64,000 nt of DNA, taken from Agrostemma githago (taxonomy: Eukaryota; Streptophyta; Magnoliopsida; Caryophyllales; Caryophyllaceae). Position numbers and translations under genes: made by a program. Where the stretch lies: assembly GCA_958450325.1 (NCBI GenBank), contig OY288250.1, positions 46,412,683 through 46,476,682 on the forward strand, written 5' to 3'. Every line of letters begins with the position of its first letter. The first letter of the stretch is position 1. Positions 12,067 to 23,739 of this stretch are shown one piece after another. The notes below the pieces were generated by a model, which was not told where the DNA came from, ran no database searches, and saw only the letters and a program-made list of their open reading frames with translations.

Positions 12067-13056
12067 GGGTTATTTAACAGCATTAATACCAACTATAGGG
12101 CGTCTCCCAAAATAATATCAATTTTAATAAATCTGGGAATAATACGTATTATTGAAGTAGTTAAACCAGAATAGTATAGGTGACCGGTTACCTATAGAAC
12201 CCTTTCACCTTCCTTTTTCACCTTTAATTTTAGTTAACGACAATAATACCAACTATAGATCATATTTCGAAAATAATTCTAATTTTAATAAATCTGAGAA
12301 TAATACATTTTTTGAAGTAGTTAAACCGGAGTAGTATAGATGACCAATTACCGGTAGAACTCGTTCCCCTTCCTTTTCGCCTTTAATTTATTTCATATTA
12401 CTTCACTCCTTTTCACTTACTCAGTGTACAGGGCATCAAACGTCATTAATGTCTTCCGTATTTCTCTTCCTTCAACCTCGCCAAATCTAGTTAACAACAC
12501 AATCGTACACCAAAATCAACACGTTAATCTAAACAAAACGTATAGAAAAAAACTGAAGAAGGCTGAAGGGTAATGGAGAGAGAGGATAAAAGAGAGAAGT
12601 AAGGAGAAGTAGATCTGACAAAACTGACCCGACCCGAATAAGCCAAACCGAACCCGACCCGACACCCGAACTGAAGACATGATTTTGACCCGTAATCCGA
12701 ATTGACCCGAGCTAACCCGAAACTGACACGACTATTATTATTGAAAACGAGTGGAAATCCCTAAAAAAGTTAAAAACAGCGAACCCGAGAATGACCCGAA
12801 CCCGAAATTATCTGACCCGACCCGAAGTCAACCCGATTATTATAACCCGGAATTGGCCTGACCCGAAACTGACCCGACACGGTTCACTCGTTATCCAGGT
12901 CTAAGGAGTAGGATGAAGAATATGTAACAGGTTAAATATTAATTAGGTGACCTGATGTAGCAGGTGATAAACTTACTTATACTACTCTTGTTTAACTACT
13001 CCAATAATACGTATTATTCTCAGATTTATTGAAATTAGATTTATTGAAATTAGTAT
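12067..13056. mobile_element. MULE-C: Mutator-like element with 9-bp target duplication and a shortened right TIR
   Basis: It begins GGGTTATTTAACAG and shares its interior with MULE-A. It is flanked by TTTAGAATA at 12058-12066 and 13057-13065. The left terminal unit is duplicated in tandem (about 12067-12230 and 12235-12385). The right TIR stops at ...ttattgaaattagtat and lacks the last ~60 bp ending in AAATAACCC, yet the target duplication abuts this shortened end. It is non-coding. Confidence 0.75.
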
Positions 13057-13566
13057 TTTAGAATATATACACTATAGGGCATTGTTCGTATTACATGCAT
13101 GCACGAGATTATTATTGTTATATATTGCCGGATATATGTTTAAAAGAAGATCATACTCCTAGATTGATAAATACTCTGGGAAGGAGCTTATATTGTAATT
13201 ATCAGCACATGACAGTGGTTGATCGAATGAGTTCCTAAAGGACTCGTGATTAAGTATATATGAACCTCTACACGTAAGTGTATCTATGAGAGCATTCAAC
13301 ATGCTTGTGATATGGTGTGAATGCACGGTTTCATTGTCTCAGCTTGAAATTTGAGCATATGAGAAATCATACATGATTAAATTTCTTGTCCTGTGAAGAT
13401 ACTTTATGGTCCAGAAGCGCCATAATAGTTGAAAAATAATGTAGTGGAATGCTACAATGAATATGTCAATCCGTACAATGGCAAGAAAGATCAATTATTA
13501 TTGAAGATAAAATCGAATTGATTGATTCTCCTGAAGATAATCAGTTGAGAAATACTGTTAGCTACA

Positions 13567-14075
13567 CTCTTTTTCCTTCGACTCGGTTTTTGTCCCAATG
13601 GGTTTTTTTCTAGCAAGGTTTTTAACGAGGTAGCGCTATAGACGTGTTAATACGCTATAGTTATGATCATCATAATTTTAATGGCGAGATATATATTTGG
13701 TTATACATCAAAGAGCCATAAATGACTGTCCAGATTGCAAGCTCCGAAGAGATATGATATTGAACTTATCAAAGATTCCTATTGATTGAAGATACCAAGT
13801 TTGTCAATTACTACAATCCATTTCAACGTCGTCGTGAAGTTCCATGAAGACATGAATTATTTTCATTAAATTTCAAGTTGTGTAATTATCAGGGGGAGTA
13901 ACCACGCGTTGTACTCTTTTTCCTAAGCCATGGTTTTGTCCCACTGGGTTTTCCATGGAAAGGTTTTAATGAGGCAGTCTGTTATGCGTGTATGAAGATT
14001 TATATACTCTTTTTCCTTCACTAGTGTTTTTCCCACTGGGTTTTTCTAGTCGAGGTTTTAATGAGGCATTTTCTT
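13567..14075 (+). repeat. Three copies of a conserved copia 3' module that can form a hairpin
   Basis: The module (ctctttttcc, stem, tttgtCCCActGGGttttt, stem, aaggttttaatgaggca) occurs at about 13567-13630, 13912-13977 and 14007-14072. In copy 2 the outer stem is CCATGG (13928-13933) with CCATGG (13953-13958). In copy 3 it is ACTAG (14020-14024) with CTAGT (14046-14050). The stem sequence changes but pairing is kept. Copy 1 pairs only partly. Confidence 0.65.
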
Positions 14076-14099
14076 TAGTGATGTACATCCAAGAGGGAG

Positions 14100-14275
14100 T
14101 GTTATAAAACATAATATGTGGATGTCCATCGAGCCTTGTAGCCCATTAGGATGTAACCCTAGATGTACCATATACTATATATATGCCCCTTGATGGAATG
14201 AATAAACACCTCTCTGATTTCTCTCATTCTCTTATCTCTCTAGTTTCTCTTCTCTCTTCTCCTTCTTTCACAACA
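14100..14275 (+). mobile_element. 3' LTR of the decayed plus-strand copia element
   Basis: It begins TGTTATAAAACA directly after a polypurine tract and ends TTTCACAACA, giving TGTT...AACA ends. It contains TATATATATG (promoter-like) and a CT-rich leader. Its position immediately upstream of F-box gene 1 means it lies in or next to that gene's promoter. Confidence 0.65.
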
Positions 14276-14695
14276 TATTTAATATACTGTATCAATTATT
14301 ATAATTAATACCGATTCTGAATTTCAATTTATATTCGAGACGAGCTCGGGGGCCTTTTCCCGAGTTTCAAATTTTTTAAGCTCGGAGAGTTCTAAACCGA
14401 TTCCATTCTCTTAATTTCCGAACCAATTTCGAGCTTACCCGAGCTCGAATTCAAACAACACCTTCTCATCTCATTCCTTTTGAAAATGGGAGGGACGAAT
14501 GAATCAGAATCATTCTGAACTTCATCTCCCATTTCCGAAACTTACTCTCTCTTTCGTTAAATTAAATTAAAATCATTTTAATCTGCTCTATGTTCCTTTA
14601 ATTTTACTGGGTTTTCAATGGTTGTAGGGTTTCTTGTAGAAATTTGACGTTTTCAGTAGCGCACACCACCTGTTTGACGAAATTACTCAGTGAAA
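14276..14695 (+). promoter_or_regulatory. Presumed promoter and 5' UTR of F-box gene 1
   Basis: This is unique-looking sequence between the copia LTR and the first ATG. The last ~40 bases (gtagcgcacaccacctgtttga) resemble those just upstream of F-box gene 2 (gatggtgcacaccaagtgttga). This supports common ancestry and the choice of start. No firm TATA box was identified. Confidence 0.45.
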
Positions 14696-14887
14696 ATGAA
14701 ACCCAATTCCGATGAACTGATATCTGGGCAGTTGAGTAATGTGGATAGGTTCTTAGATTTATCGGATTTTATCATACATCATATCATTTCCTTTCTGGGT
14801 ACGAACGAGGCGTATCGAGCTAGCATCTTGTCCAAAAGATGGGCTCGTATTTTATATACAAACCCGAGTCTAGAGATTCAGTATTAT
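14696..14887 (+). pseudogene. F-box gene 1, segment 1 (F-box domain)
   Basis: It encodes about 64 residues. The F-box core lies at about residues 20-50 (LDLSDFIIHHIISFLGTNEA, ASILSKRW). It ends at TSD ATTAT (14883-14887) where Copia-A inserted. The open frame runs only a few codons into the Copia-A LTR before stopping. Confidence 0.85.
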
Positions 14888-15109
14888 TATCAAATGGTGT
14901 AGTATTAGCCGCCATTGAAGTGAGCTCAAGTTCAGGTAAGTGGTCAGTTATAGAGAGAAAAAGGGGAATCGGTTATAGAGAGAGAGTAAATAAAATGTAT
15001 TTGTTTTAATGTGGGTAAAGATCAATGTACACATCTATCAGTATATATACAAGTAGTTGATTATGTGCCTAACATAACTTATACCAACTAGTTGTTGGTA
15101 TGTTCTACA
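14888..15109 (-). repeat. Copia-A LTR, left copy (3' LTR of the element)
   Basis: 222 bp, TATCAAATGG...GTTCTACA on the plus strand. The PPT follows immediately (15110 onwards). Confidence 0.9.
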
Positions 15110-18100
15110 GCCCCCTCCCCCCCCCCCCCCCACAAGCTGGAATGGGTTCTGGAAATACCAGGCCAAACGTGTTAGACAAAAATTGGTGATGCTCTCCTCC
15201 CAGAGGCTTTGTCATTAGGTCTGCAAGTTGCACTCCTGTCCGAATATATTGAGGAACTAAAACCCCTTCTAGGAATTTATCTCGCACATAATGACAATCA
15301 ATATTGATATGTTTTGTGCGTTCATGAAAAACTGGGTTTTGTGTGATGTGAATGGCCGCCTTATTATCACAATGTAATGGAATAGGCAAAGGAATATCAA
15401 TCTTGATATCCTTGAGAAGAGCAAGCAGCCAAACAATTTCTGATGTCGTATAGGACATACTTCGGTACTCAGATTCAGCAGTACTCTTACTCACAGTTTT
15501 CTGTTTCTTGGTCTTCCAAGAGATCAAGGAGTTCCCAAGAAATATATAATAACCACTGAAAGCCCTGCACAAAAAAACACATTAACCCCAATCTGCATCA
15601 CTATAGGCAGTGAAGGTGAGGTCATTCTGAACGGGATAGAACAGTTCCACGTTGATGGTAGATTTAAGATATTATAGGACATGGAGTGCAGCCTGCATAT
15701 GAGGAGTGTGTGGTTCAGCAAGAAGCTGACTCAAATGCTGGACTGAGTAAGAAATGTCAGGACGGGTGAGGTTGAGATACAAAAACCGCCCAATAATGCG
15801 TCTATATTGCTCAGGGTTTTCCATGAGTTCACCCTCATCAGTAGACAATTTAAGTCCCCGAGGCATAGAAAATGTGGAACCAGTGCAATTCTCCATCCCA
15901 ATATCCTTGAGCATATCAGTAATATATTTATGTTGATTCAACATGATCCCTGTTTCATTTTGCGCTACTTCCAATCCCAGAAAGTAGCGGATGGGTCCCA
16001 AGTCTTTAAGACCATGTTTAATGGAGGTGGAAAAAAAGGTGGAAGTGGAGGGTGAAAGGTAAAGTAATATTAAAAAATTTGGACCCAAACCCATTTTGCT
16101 TAACATTTGGTCCAAATAGAACCTCTTCCACCTTTTCTTCACCTCCCCATGTGGCATGTTTTTATTGGTTAAATGGATGATAAATGATTTTTTAAATTAA
16201 TGTGAAAAATCAATAAAGAGTAATATATATGTGTGGGACCATGATGAAAGGAAGGTGTGGGTAAAGATAAAAAAGTTAGTATAAGTTTGATAAAGTGGGT
16301 TGTAAATAAAGAATTGTATTTATAATATTAGACCTTGGTGAAGAAGACCCATGGATAAACATGGTCCAATAGAAAAAGCTTGATCGAGGGAATGCTTAAC
16401 ATGAAGAATGAAAGCCTCATCAGTCCCTGTTAACCACATCATCAACATATACAACAGCAGTTGTGAATGATGAGTTCAGAGCATCCGCTCTAAGAAACAA
16501 AGAGTAATCATCCTTAGACTGAGTAAATCCTTCCTTCACCAAATGCTTTGCGAGTTCAATGTTCCACTGGCGGGAAGCTTGTTTGAGACCATAAAGAGAT
16601 CTCTTGAGTTTGCATACCAATCCTGGAGAGACAGGGTAACCCTCAGGAGGTTTCATATAGACTTCCTCATCCAGGAAGCCATGAAGGAACGCATTGTTTA
16701 TATCCAGTTGGTGAATTATCCAATTCTTAGCTGCAACAACTACAATAACAGTTCTGACAGTAGTAAACTTAGCAACTAGAGAGAATGTATGCTTGTAATC
16801 CTTGTCTTTGACTTGGTTGAAACCCTTTGCCACAAGCCCAGCTTTAAAACGCTCAACACTACCATCACCCTTGTGTTTGATTTTGTACACCCATTTAGAG
16901 CCGATAGCGTTCTTTCCTTCAGGTAAAGGAGTGAGCTCCCATGTCTGGTTATGTTCAAGGGCATCAATTTCCTAACTCATGGCATGTACCCACCTTGAAT
17001 CAGTAGATGCCTGACTGTAATTAATTGGTTCAGGTTCAGCTAACGCAAGTGCTAGAGATGTAGTATAGGACTGATCAAAATCAGTCAACTCCTCTATGAG
17101 TTGAGTATGAAATGCAGTAGAACCAGAAGAAGACTGAATAGAACGTCTGATAGGGACTTCAAAGTTATAGAGACGTGTGGAAATTTGTTTATCTCGAGTT
17201 GATTTTCTAGTAGGAAGAATTATATTAGTTGTGATATTAGGGGCAGAAGAAATAGGTGAATTAGTATGATTTGAGATAGGTGAAATATGTGAATTTGTAG
17301 CAGGAATGTTGTGGGCAATATTGTCATTAAGCAGACTGGAGTGACTATTAATAGGTGTATCGTGAGGAGTGTTAGCTGGCGTATCAATATGATGTTGAAC
17401 AACTGTATCACTATGAGATGTCAAAGAAACTAGGGGGTATTGTCCTCCATTCTCATGTGTTGTCCCTGGTGTAATAGCTTTGTAGGGGAACACATCTTCC
17501 CTAAAATGTACATTCCTGCTGACAAAAGTGTGATGTTTATCTAAGTCATAAAGAAGGTACCCCTTTTGACCAAAAGGATAACCAATAAACACACATTTTC
17601 TGGTACGCAACCCCAGTTTATCACTATGAGTAAGAGGGGGTGTAGCATAGCAGCTACAACCAAATACCCTCAAATCATCAATAGTAGGAATTTGCCCAAA
17701 CAATACTTCAAATGGACTTTTCCATTTGAGAATTTTAGAAGGCATTTTATTTATAAGATGTGTTGCAGCCATGAGACAATATCCCCAAAATTATTGGGTA
17801 AATTAGCGTGAATACGCAAGGCCCGTGCTGTCTCTAAGAGATGACGGTGTTTCCGTTCAACCCGACCATTTTGTTGAGGTTGTCCCACGACACTCCTTTG
17901 ATGAATAATACCTTTGTCACGGAAAAGTGAAGTACAAGACTCTTGAACAAAATCCGTCCCATTGTTACTCCTTATCACTTTGACAATAGCATCAAATTGA
18001 GTCTTAACTAAAGCAAGAAAGTCTTTAACAAGATGATAGACTTGACCTTTGTTTTAAAATAAAAAGGTCCAAGTGGAACGGGAATGATCATCTAATATGG

Positions 18101-18780
18101 TGAGAAAATAACGTGCACCATTCATATCAGGAAATTTGTAAGGACCCCAAACATCAAGGTGTATGAGATTAAAAGAAGAATTAGCATGTGAAGAACTAGG
18201 ATGGAAAACAGACTTGTGATGTTTAGCAAAAATACAAGTCTCACATGACATGTCCTTTACAGCATGGTGCAACAAATTTGGGAAATATTGAAGTTTGGAC
18301 CATGATATATGTCCTAAACGAGCATGAATTACAGCAGTATCAAGAGTGTTAACAGCATGACTACTAGCATTATTTGAAGGACAAAGAAAAGTGCTCAATG
18401 CATTGTGAACATGTGAGCTAATGAGTGCTCTGAAAGTAGATGACAGTTCAGACTTGAATGTATATAACTTCCCAACTCTATGTCCTTGGCCAATGACTCT
18501 CTTATTTGAAAGGTCCTGGAAGATGCAATGAGTAGGATAAAACATCACACACAAGTCAGTATTTTCCACAATACGCCCTACTGACAGTAGATTTTGTTTG
18601 AAATCTGGAATGAAAAAGACATTCTTAATTGTGATGCTTGAGGAAAGGATTGCATCTCCTACCAATTTAACTGTTTTAACTCTGCCATCTGGTAATCCCA
18701 CCACGACAGGTTTGTGCAAGAGTCTAAGATTATGCAGAATGTGCTTATTGGATGTCATATGATCACTAGCCCCTGTATCT
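15110..18780 (-). pseudogene. Copia-A pol: protease, integrase, reverse transcriptase, RNase H (broken)
   Basis: Minus-strand pieces in order: protease WIIDTGASDHMT (about 18785-18740); integrase zinc region and core, with HLDVWGP then NGTDF and QQNGRVERKHRHL (about 18500-17780); an integrase C-terminal part with LRVFGCSCYA and CVFIGYP; RT with LDINNAFLHG, SLYGLKQASRQW and YVDD (about 16890-16440); RNase H with SKSTAESEYRSM, HCDNKAA and ADLMTKPL (about 15480-15220). A single-base loss in a C run near 18815-18820 separates gag from protease. Other frame breaks lie near 18054, 17760, 16972 and just after YVDD. A Tourist-like MITE sits in RT. The catalytic residues that can be read are present, but no functional polyprotein can be made. 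Confidence 0.85.
16010..16366. mobile_element. Tourist-like (PIF/Harbinger) MITE in Copia-A reverse transcriptase
   Basis: This 357-bp non-coding insert interrupts RT between HVKHSLDQAFSI and KDLGPIRYFLG. The ends are inverted: GACCATGTTTAATGG on the left and the complement of GACCATGTTTATCCATGG on the right. The flanking 3-mers are TAA (16007-16009) and CAA (16367-16369), a TAA duplication with one change. Removing the insert and one TAA copy restores FSIKDLG. Confidence 0.75.
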
Positions 18781-20086
18781 ATTATCCAAGTATTATATGA
18801 AGGATCGCTGGAAATAGGAGGGGGGAAAGAGGTTCGGTAATACCTACGAAATGAGAAGAAGTGGCTGCATAGTTAATGGAAGCATTGCCACTTGCAGAAC
18901 TGGAACCCTTTTCAGAGTAATATTTGAGCACATTCTTTGTGACTGAATCAACAATGCCATCTACCAGATTAGCATCAAGTCCAGGCTGAGTATTGAAGCG
19001 AAGCTGATCTTCCTCATCCAAAGGAGTATCAACCTCATACTCAGGACTCTCATGTCTGGCCGCCACATTGTGTGCACCTCTGTTGTACACATTCTGTCCA
19101 GCTGCAAACCTGGTATCAGCGGGCTTCTTGCCCTTATAGTTGCATGAGTTTCTCAACAAGCGACAGTAATCAATGATATGGCCTTTCTTGTTGCAATGAG
19201 AGCAAGTTTGGAGTCGATAACAATTTTCAATTGTATGTCCATATTTGGTACAGTGAGTGCACACCTTAGATGACTTATCACCAGTATCACCTTGAGAAAT
19301 TTTTGCCTTCTTGTTACGTTGTCGTACTGCTGCATAAGCAGTTGTTTCAGCAAGTATGTCAACAGCATCTGATATTTGTCTCTGTCGCTCTATCTTCTGC
19401 AGTTGTCCTAGAACCTTGTTAATAGTAGGCAAAGGCTCAAGAGAGAGGACATTTGTTCGAGCTCCATCATAGCCATGATTGAGCCCTATCAAGAATTGGA
19501 TAAGTTTGCTAGTGTTGTCTCTATCAAGGATGCGCTTAAGGAGAGCACAACTACAAGCCTTCATTGCACCACAGTTACAGTAGGGAATAGGATCCAAGTC
19601 GTTGAGAGTTTCCCAGCCACGTTTGAGTTTGCTATAATATTCAACTATAGCTTGATTCTCTTGCTTCATCTCTCCTAGATCTTTCTTGACCTGATATATC
19701 TCTATTCCGTTCATTTGTCTGTATCGCTCTAAGAGTTCATCCCAAAGTTCTTTGGCGCTACGGACATACTCCATATTCTCTCTGATATCTTTAGTTAGTG
19801 AGTTCAGTATCCACTTCATCACTAAGATATCGCACCGAATCCACTGGTGAAAGTTTTTAGCCTTGTTTTCAGGTCGTTTAAGTGTTCCGTCAATGAAAAC
19901 TTCTTTGTTTTTCGCAGCAAGTGCAGTATAGATTTCACGTTTCCAATTCTCAAAGTGTGTTCCATCAAATTGATAGCTAACGAGTTGCATAAGCGGTTGA
20001 TCAGAAGAACTAAGGTACAGTGGATCATCATAAAATTTGTATGATTTGTGAGCAGAATGCACAGGATTTTCACTAGAAATAGCAAT
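18781..20086 (-). pseudogene. Copia-A gag, start codon apparently lost
   Basis: This is a copia-type gag (the Retrotran_gag_3 style). It has LVSYQFDGTHFENWKREI near the N-terminus, AKELWDELLERYRQ, and two CX2CX3GHX4C zinc knuckles (CTHCTKYGHTIENC and CSHCNKKGHIIDYC, about 19270-19160). The gag core is open from about 20086 to 18782. The expected start reads ATT-GCT-ATT-TCT-AGT-GAA at 20086, as if ATG had become ATT; the nearest in-frame alternative is GTG at 20062. The start loss is an inference from the conserved style of such N-termini. Confidence 0.8.
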
Positions 20087-20200
20087 CAGTGAAATAGTAG
20101 CAAGAAATCAATCGTAGCAATCAATTATTAACAATCAGAGAAATCGTAGCAAGTAGGAATCAATTGAAGCAATCAATTCTGTAATACTGAAGAATGATTT

Positions 20201-20391
20201 TAAAAGAAGGTAATTCTGCTTGTCTTATTCCTTCCTAAGATGCATCTATATATACACAATGAAAGACAACTATTCTACTTCCTATGAGTCTAGGAACAAG
20301 GAGATAATAAATGCTAATACAAAAAACTAGGCTAGACTATACAATGAATCCTAGGCTATTGATATACAATGAATCTAATATCAATCTAATA
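20201..20391 (-). repeat. Copia-B LTR, left copy (3' LTR)
   Basis: 191 bp, with about five substitutions and one 6-bp indel relative to the right copy. TATATATACAC-type promoter sequence is present. Confidence 0.9.
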
Positions 20392-23300
20392 CGCCCCGCA
20401 GTCGAAACGGGAGGGGACTGGACATTGAGACTGGAACGGAAGTCATCAAATAGAGCTTTAGGAAGGCCTTTGGTGAAAATGTCGGCAAACTGATAGCGGG
20501 ATGGAACGTGAAGGACACGGAGTTGACCAAGAGCAACTTTTTCACGAACAAAATGGATATCCTTTTCTATATGTTTGGTTCGTTGATGATTGACAGGATT
20601 TCCAGCAAGGTAGATGGCACTTACATTGTCACAGTAGACGATAGTTGCCTTGGACTGAGGGCAGTGGAGTTCGAGCAGCAAGTTTCGGAGCCAACGGGTC
20701 TCAGCGACGGTGTTAGCTACACCACGGTATTCGGCCTCGGTGCTAGAGCGGAACATTGTGGGTTGTCGTGTAGAGGACCATGAGACAATATTGTCACCAA
20801 GATAGACGCAGTAGCCAGAGGTGGAGCGTCGGGTGTCAGGACAGCCTCCCCAATCAGCATCAGAATAAGCAATAAAAGAATCAGTTAAGGAGGGACGAAT
20901 AGTGATACCGTGAGTTGTGGTGCCGCGAATGTATCGGAGAATGCGTTTGAGAGCAGCAAGGTGGGGTTCACGAGGATCGTGCATGAAGAGACAGACTTGT
21001 TGGACTGCATAAGAGATGTCCGGGCGAGTGAATGTGAGATATTGGAGAGCACCAACAAGACTGCGGTATAGGCATGGTTCAGAAATGGGGGGCCCGGTTG
21101 CTGAGCTGAGTTTGGCTTCAGAATTGACTAGTGTTTTAGAGGGCTTGCATGAGGACATGTTGGTGTGAGAGAGTATTTCTTCGGCATACTTGGATTGGAA
21201 CAAAAAGAGTCCCTCTTTTCGTTGATCAACTGAGACACCTGAGAAATAACTGAGAAGGCCAAGGTTAGTCATAGAGAATTCCGACTTGAATTGACGGATA
21301 ATGGAGTCACGAAAGAATAATATCGGAGGAGGAGACCAGAATAATAGCGTCAACATAGAGGAGGATGTAGGCGGTGTGACTGGCAGTGTGGAGGATGAAG
21401 AGAGAGTGATCAACCCTACTATAGAGGAACCCGATGGAGCAAACGAAGTTGAAAAAATGTTGAAACCAGGCTCGGGGTGCTTGTTTAAGACCATAGAGAG
21501 ATTTCTTGAGAAGACAAACATAGTCTGAATGTTGATGATGACGAAAATCGGGAGGTTGGTGCATATATACTGTCTCGGATAAGTGACCGTGGAGAAAGAC
21601 ATTCTTCACGTCGAGTTGATGCATAGACCAATGTCGGGAGACAGCAATGTTGAGGACGGTACGAATGGTAGTTGGTTTGACCACAGGACTGAAAGTTTCT
21701 TCACAATCTATACCAACTTGTTGTGACTTGCCATTAACAACTAGACGAGCCTTGTATCGTTCCAACACACCGTTAGATTTGAATTTATGTTTAAAAAGCC
21801 ACATACATTGTGTAACATTAGCATCTTTAGGCCGAGGGACTAGGACTCATGTTCCATTTTTAATAAGAGCATTAAATTCGTCAATCATGGCACGTTTCCA
21901 ATTAGGGTCTCGTAAGGCGGAAATAGGGTCATGGGGAATGGGTGAAAGGTCGGTGGTGGTGGTGGTGAGGCTAGGGATGGAGCGGGGTTTGTGTATGCCG
22001 TGTTTGCTACGAGTTTGCATGGGATGAGATGGGTTAGGTGTAGTAGAAAGGGGTTGGGCTGAGATTGTAGAGTTGGATTGGGCGGAAGCATTGTGGGAGG
22101 GGGGTTGTTTTTGGGCCTGATTGTGTTGTTGGGCCGGTTTGGTTGGGGATAGGGGAGGGGAGTTGTTTTGTTGGTCTGGAATAGAGGAGGGAGAAGAAGA
22201 TGGATTGGGCTGGGTGATTTTCAGAGGGGATGATTGAGAGTTGGGCTGATTGGGGTTTGAGGGTTTGGGCCGCCTAGAATAAACTTGGAGGGGGGGTTGG
22301 GAGGTGTGGGCTAGATGGTGGGTTATAAAAGGGGAAGGGTCTGGGCTAAGAAAGTCATAGGAGGGGGGATTGGAACATACCTTATCATGAAATGGAAAAA
22401 TAGTGTCGTGGAACGTAACATGTCGGTTAATAAGGACCTTACGGGTGGAAAAGTCGAGACACAAGTAGCCACGATGAGCGGAAGGATATCCGAGAAAGAC
22501 ACAAGGGGTAGACCAGGGTTCTAGTTTATTGATGGTGGAGGACGGGAGATGAGGATAACATAAGCAACCAAAGACACGGAGATGTGTGTAGGATGGGACT
22601 TTTAGGTAGAGACATTGTGTGGGAGAGGCGAGTTGGGTGACTTTACTCGGGGTGATGTTGTGAAGGTAAGTGGCCATAGCAAGAGCGTAGGGCCATAGGT
22701 TCGGAGGGACGTGTGAGTGAGAAAGGAGAGTACGGATGAGATTATTTATAGTCCTAATTTTCCTTTCGGCTTTTCCATTTTGACTTGAGGTATGAGGACA
22801 AGAGAAACGGAATTGGATTCCGTGTTGATGAAAGAAGGAGTGATAAGGTCCGTTATCGAACTCGCGACCGTTATCGCATTGAAAATTTTTAATTTTACGA
22901 TTAAATTGAGTGATAACGAGATTATGAAATTAGGTGAAAAGATTAAAGACTTGGGCCTTATTTTTAAGGGGAAAGGTCCATAAGAAATTAGTATAGTCAT
23001 CTAGGAATAAGAGGTAGTAGCGATGCTGGAGATTACTGAGGACGGGAGAGGTCCATAAATCGCTATGGACGATATCAAAGGGTGAGACGGTAGTATTATT
23101 AGACGGAAAGAAAGGGAGACGGGTGTGCTTACCGAGTTCACAAGCATGACAAAATTTGGAACGCGGTAAATTATTACAAGAAATAGCATGAGAAGAACGT
23201 AAAGTATTTAAAATAGACGGTCCCGTATGTCTGAGACGGGAGTGCCAAAGATCTTGAGACAAGGCGGAGAGAGCTAAAAAAGATTGAGGTGCTTCAGTTT

Positions 23301-23660
23301 TGTTGATTTTGAGAGCGGAAAGAGGGTAAAGGTCACCGTTGCTACTGCATCTCATAAGACGAGTTCCCGTCCGAAGGTCCTTTACATTAAAACCAAACGT
23401 GTCAAATTCCACAGAAACATTATTATCAATGGTAAATTTCCGTACTGACACAAGATTTTTAACGATGCTCGGGACATGAAGAACGTCTTTAAGTTTTAAA
23501 GGAGGGAGGGTACGAGATAAAGTGGTGTGACCGAGACCTTTAATTGGAATACGATTACCGTTACCAACAATTATATTACGATTACTGCTCAAATTAAAAT
23601 AGGAAACTAGGGTACCTGAGTCATATGTCATATGAGAAGATGCACATGTATCCATATACC
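20392..23660 (-). pseudogene. Copia-B pol: protease, integrase, reverse transcriptase, RNase H (inactive)
   Basis: Protease reads MDTCASSHMT near 23655, where the family has DTGAS, so the catalytic-loop glycine is replaced by cysteine. Integrase parts include DLWHSRLRHTGP, CHACELGKHTRLPF, FDIVHSDLW and later LRVFGCLCYPHL and CVFLGYP. RT has MHQLDVKNVFLHG, SLYGLKQAPRAW and LLYVDAIIL near 21345, where YVDD is expected; the second catalytic aspartate is alanine. RNase H has SDADWGGCPDTRRST, SSTEAEYR and ADIFTKGLP. The frame breaks near 22930-22680, 21847-21804 and 21307. Confidence 0.85.
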
Positions 23661-23739
23661 ATTCATCATCAGGCTCTTGAAGGGTGACGAATTGAACGGC
23701 GTTAGCAAGCTCCGTTGGGTAATAAGCGGAGGAATTGAT

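Larger units (their letters stand above)
8020..14275 (+). mobile_element. Decayed plus-strand Ty1/copia element; 3' end well supported, left limit uncertain
   Basis: The 3' end has a polypurine tract (caagagggag, 14090-14099) directly followed by an LTR (14100-14275). Before it come three copies of the CTCTTTTTCC...CCCACTGGG...AATGAGGCA module seen at the 3' end of plant copia elements. Upstream of about 13560 the coding region is too broken to read: open frames are under 90 codons and no intact gag or pol motif was found. MULE-C is inserted in it. No 5' LTR copy matching the 3' LTR exists in the window. Confidence 0.5.
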
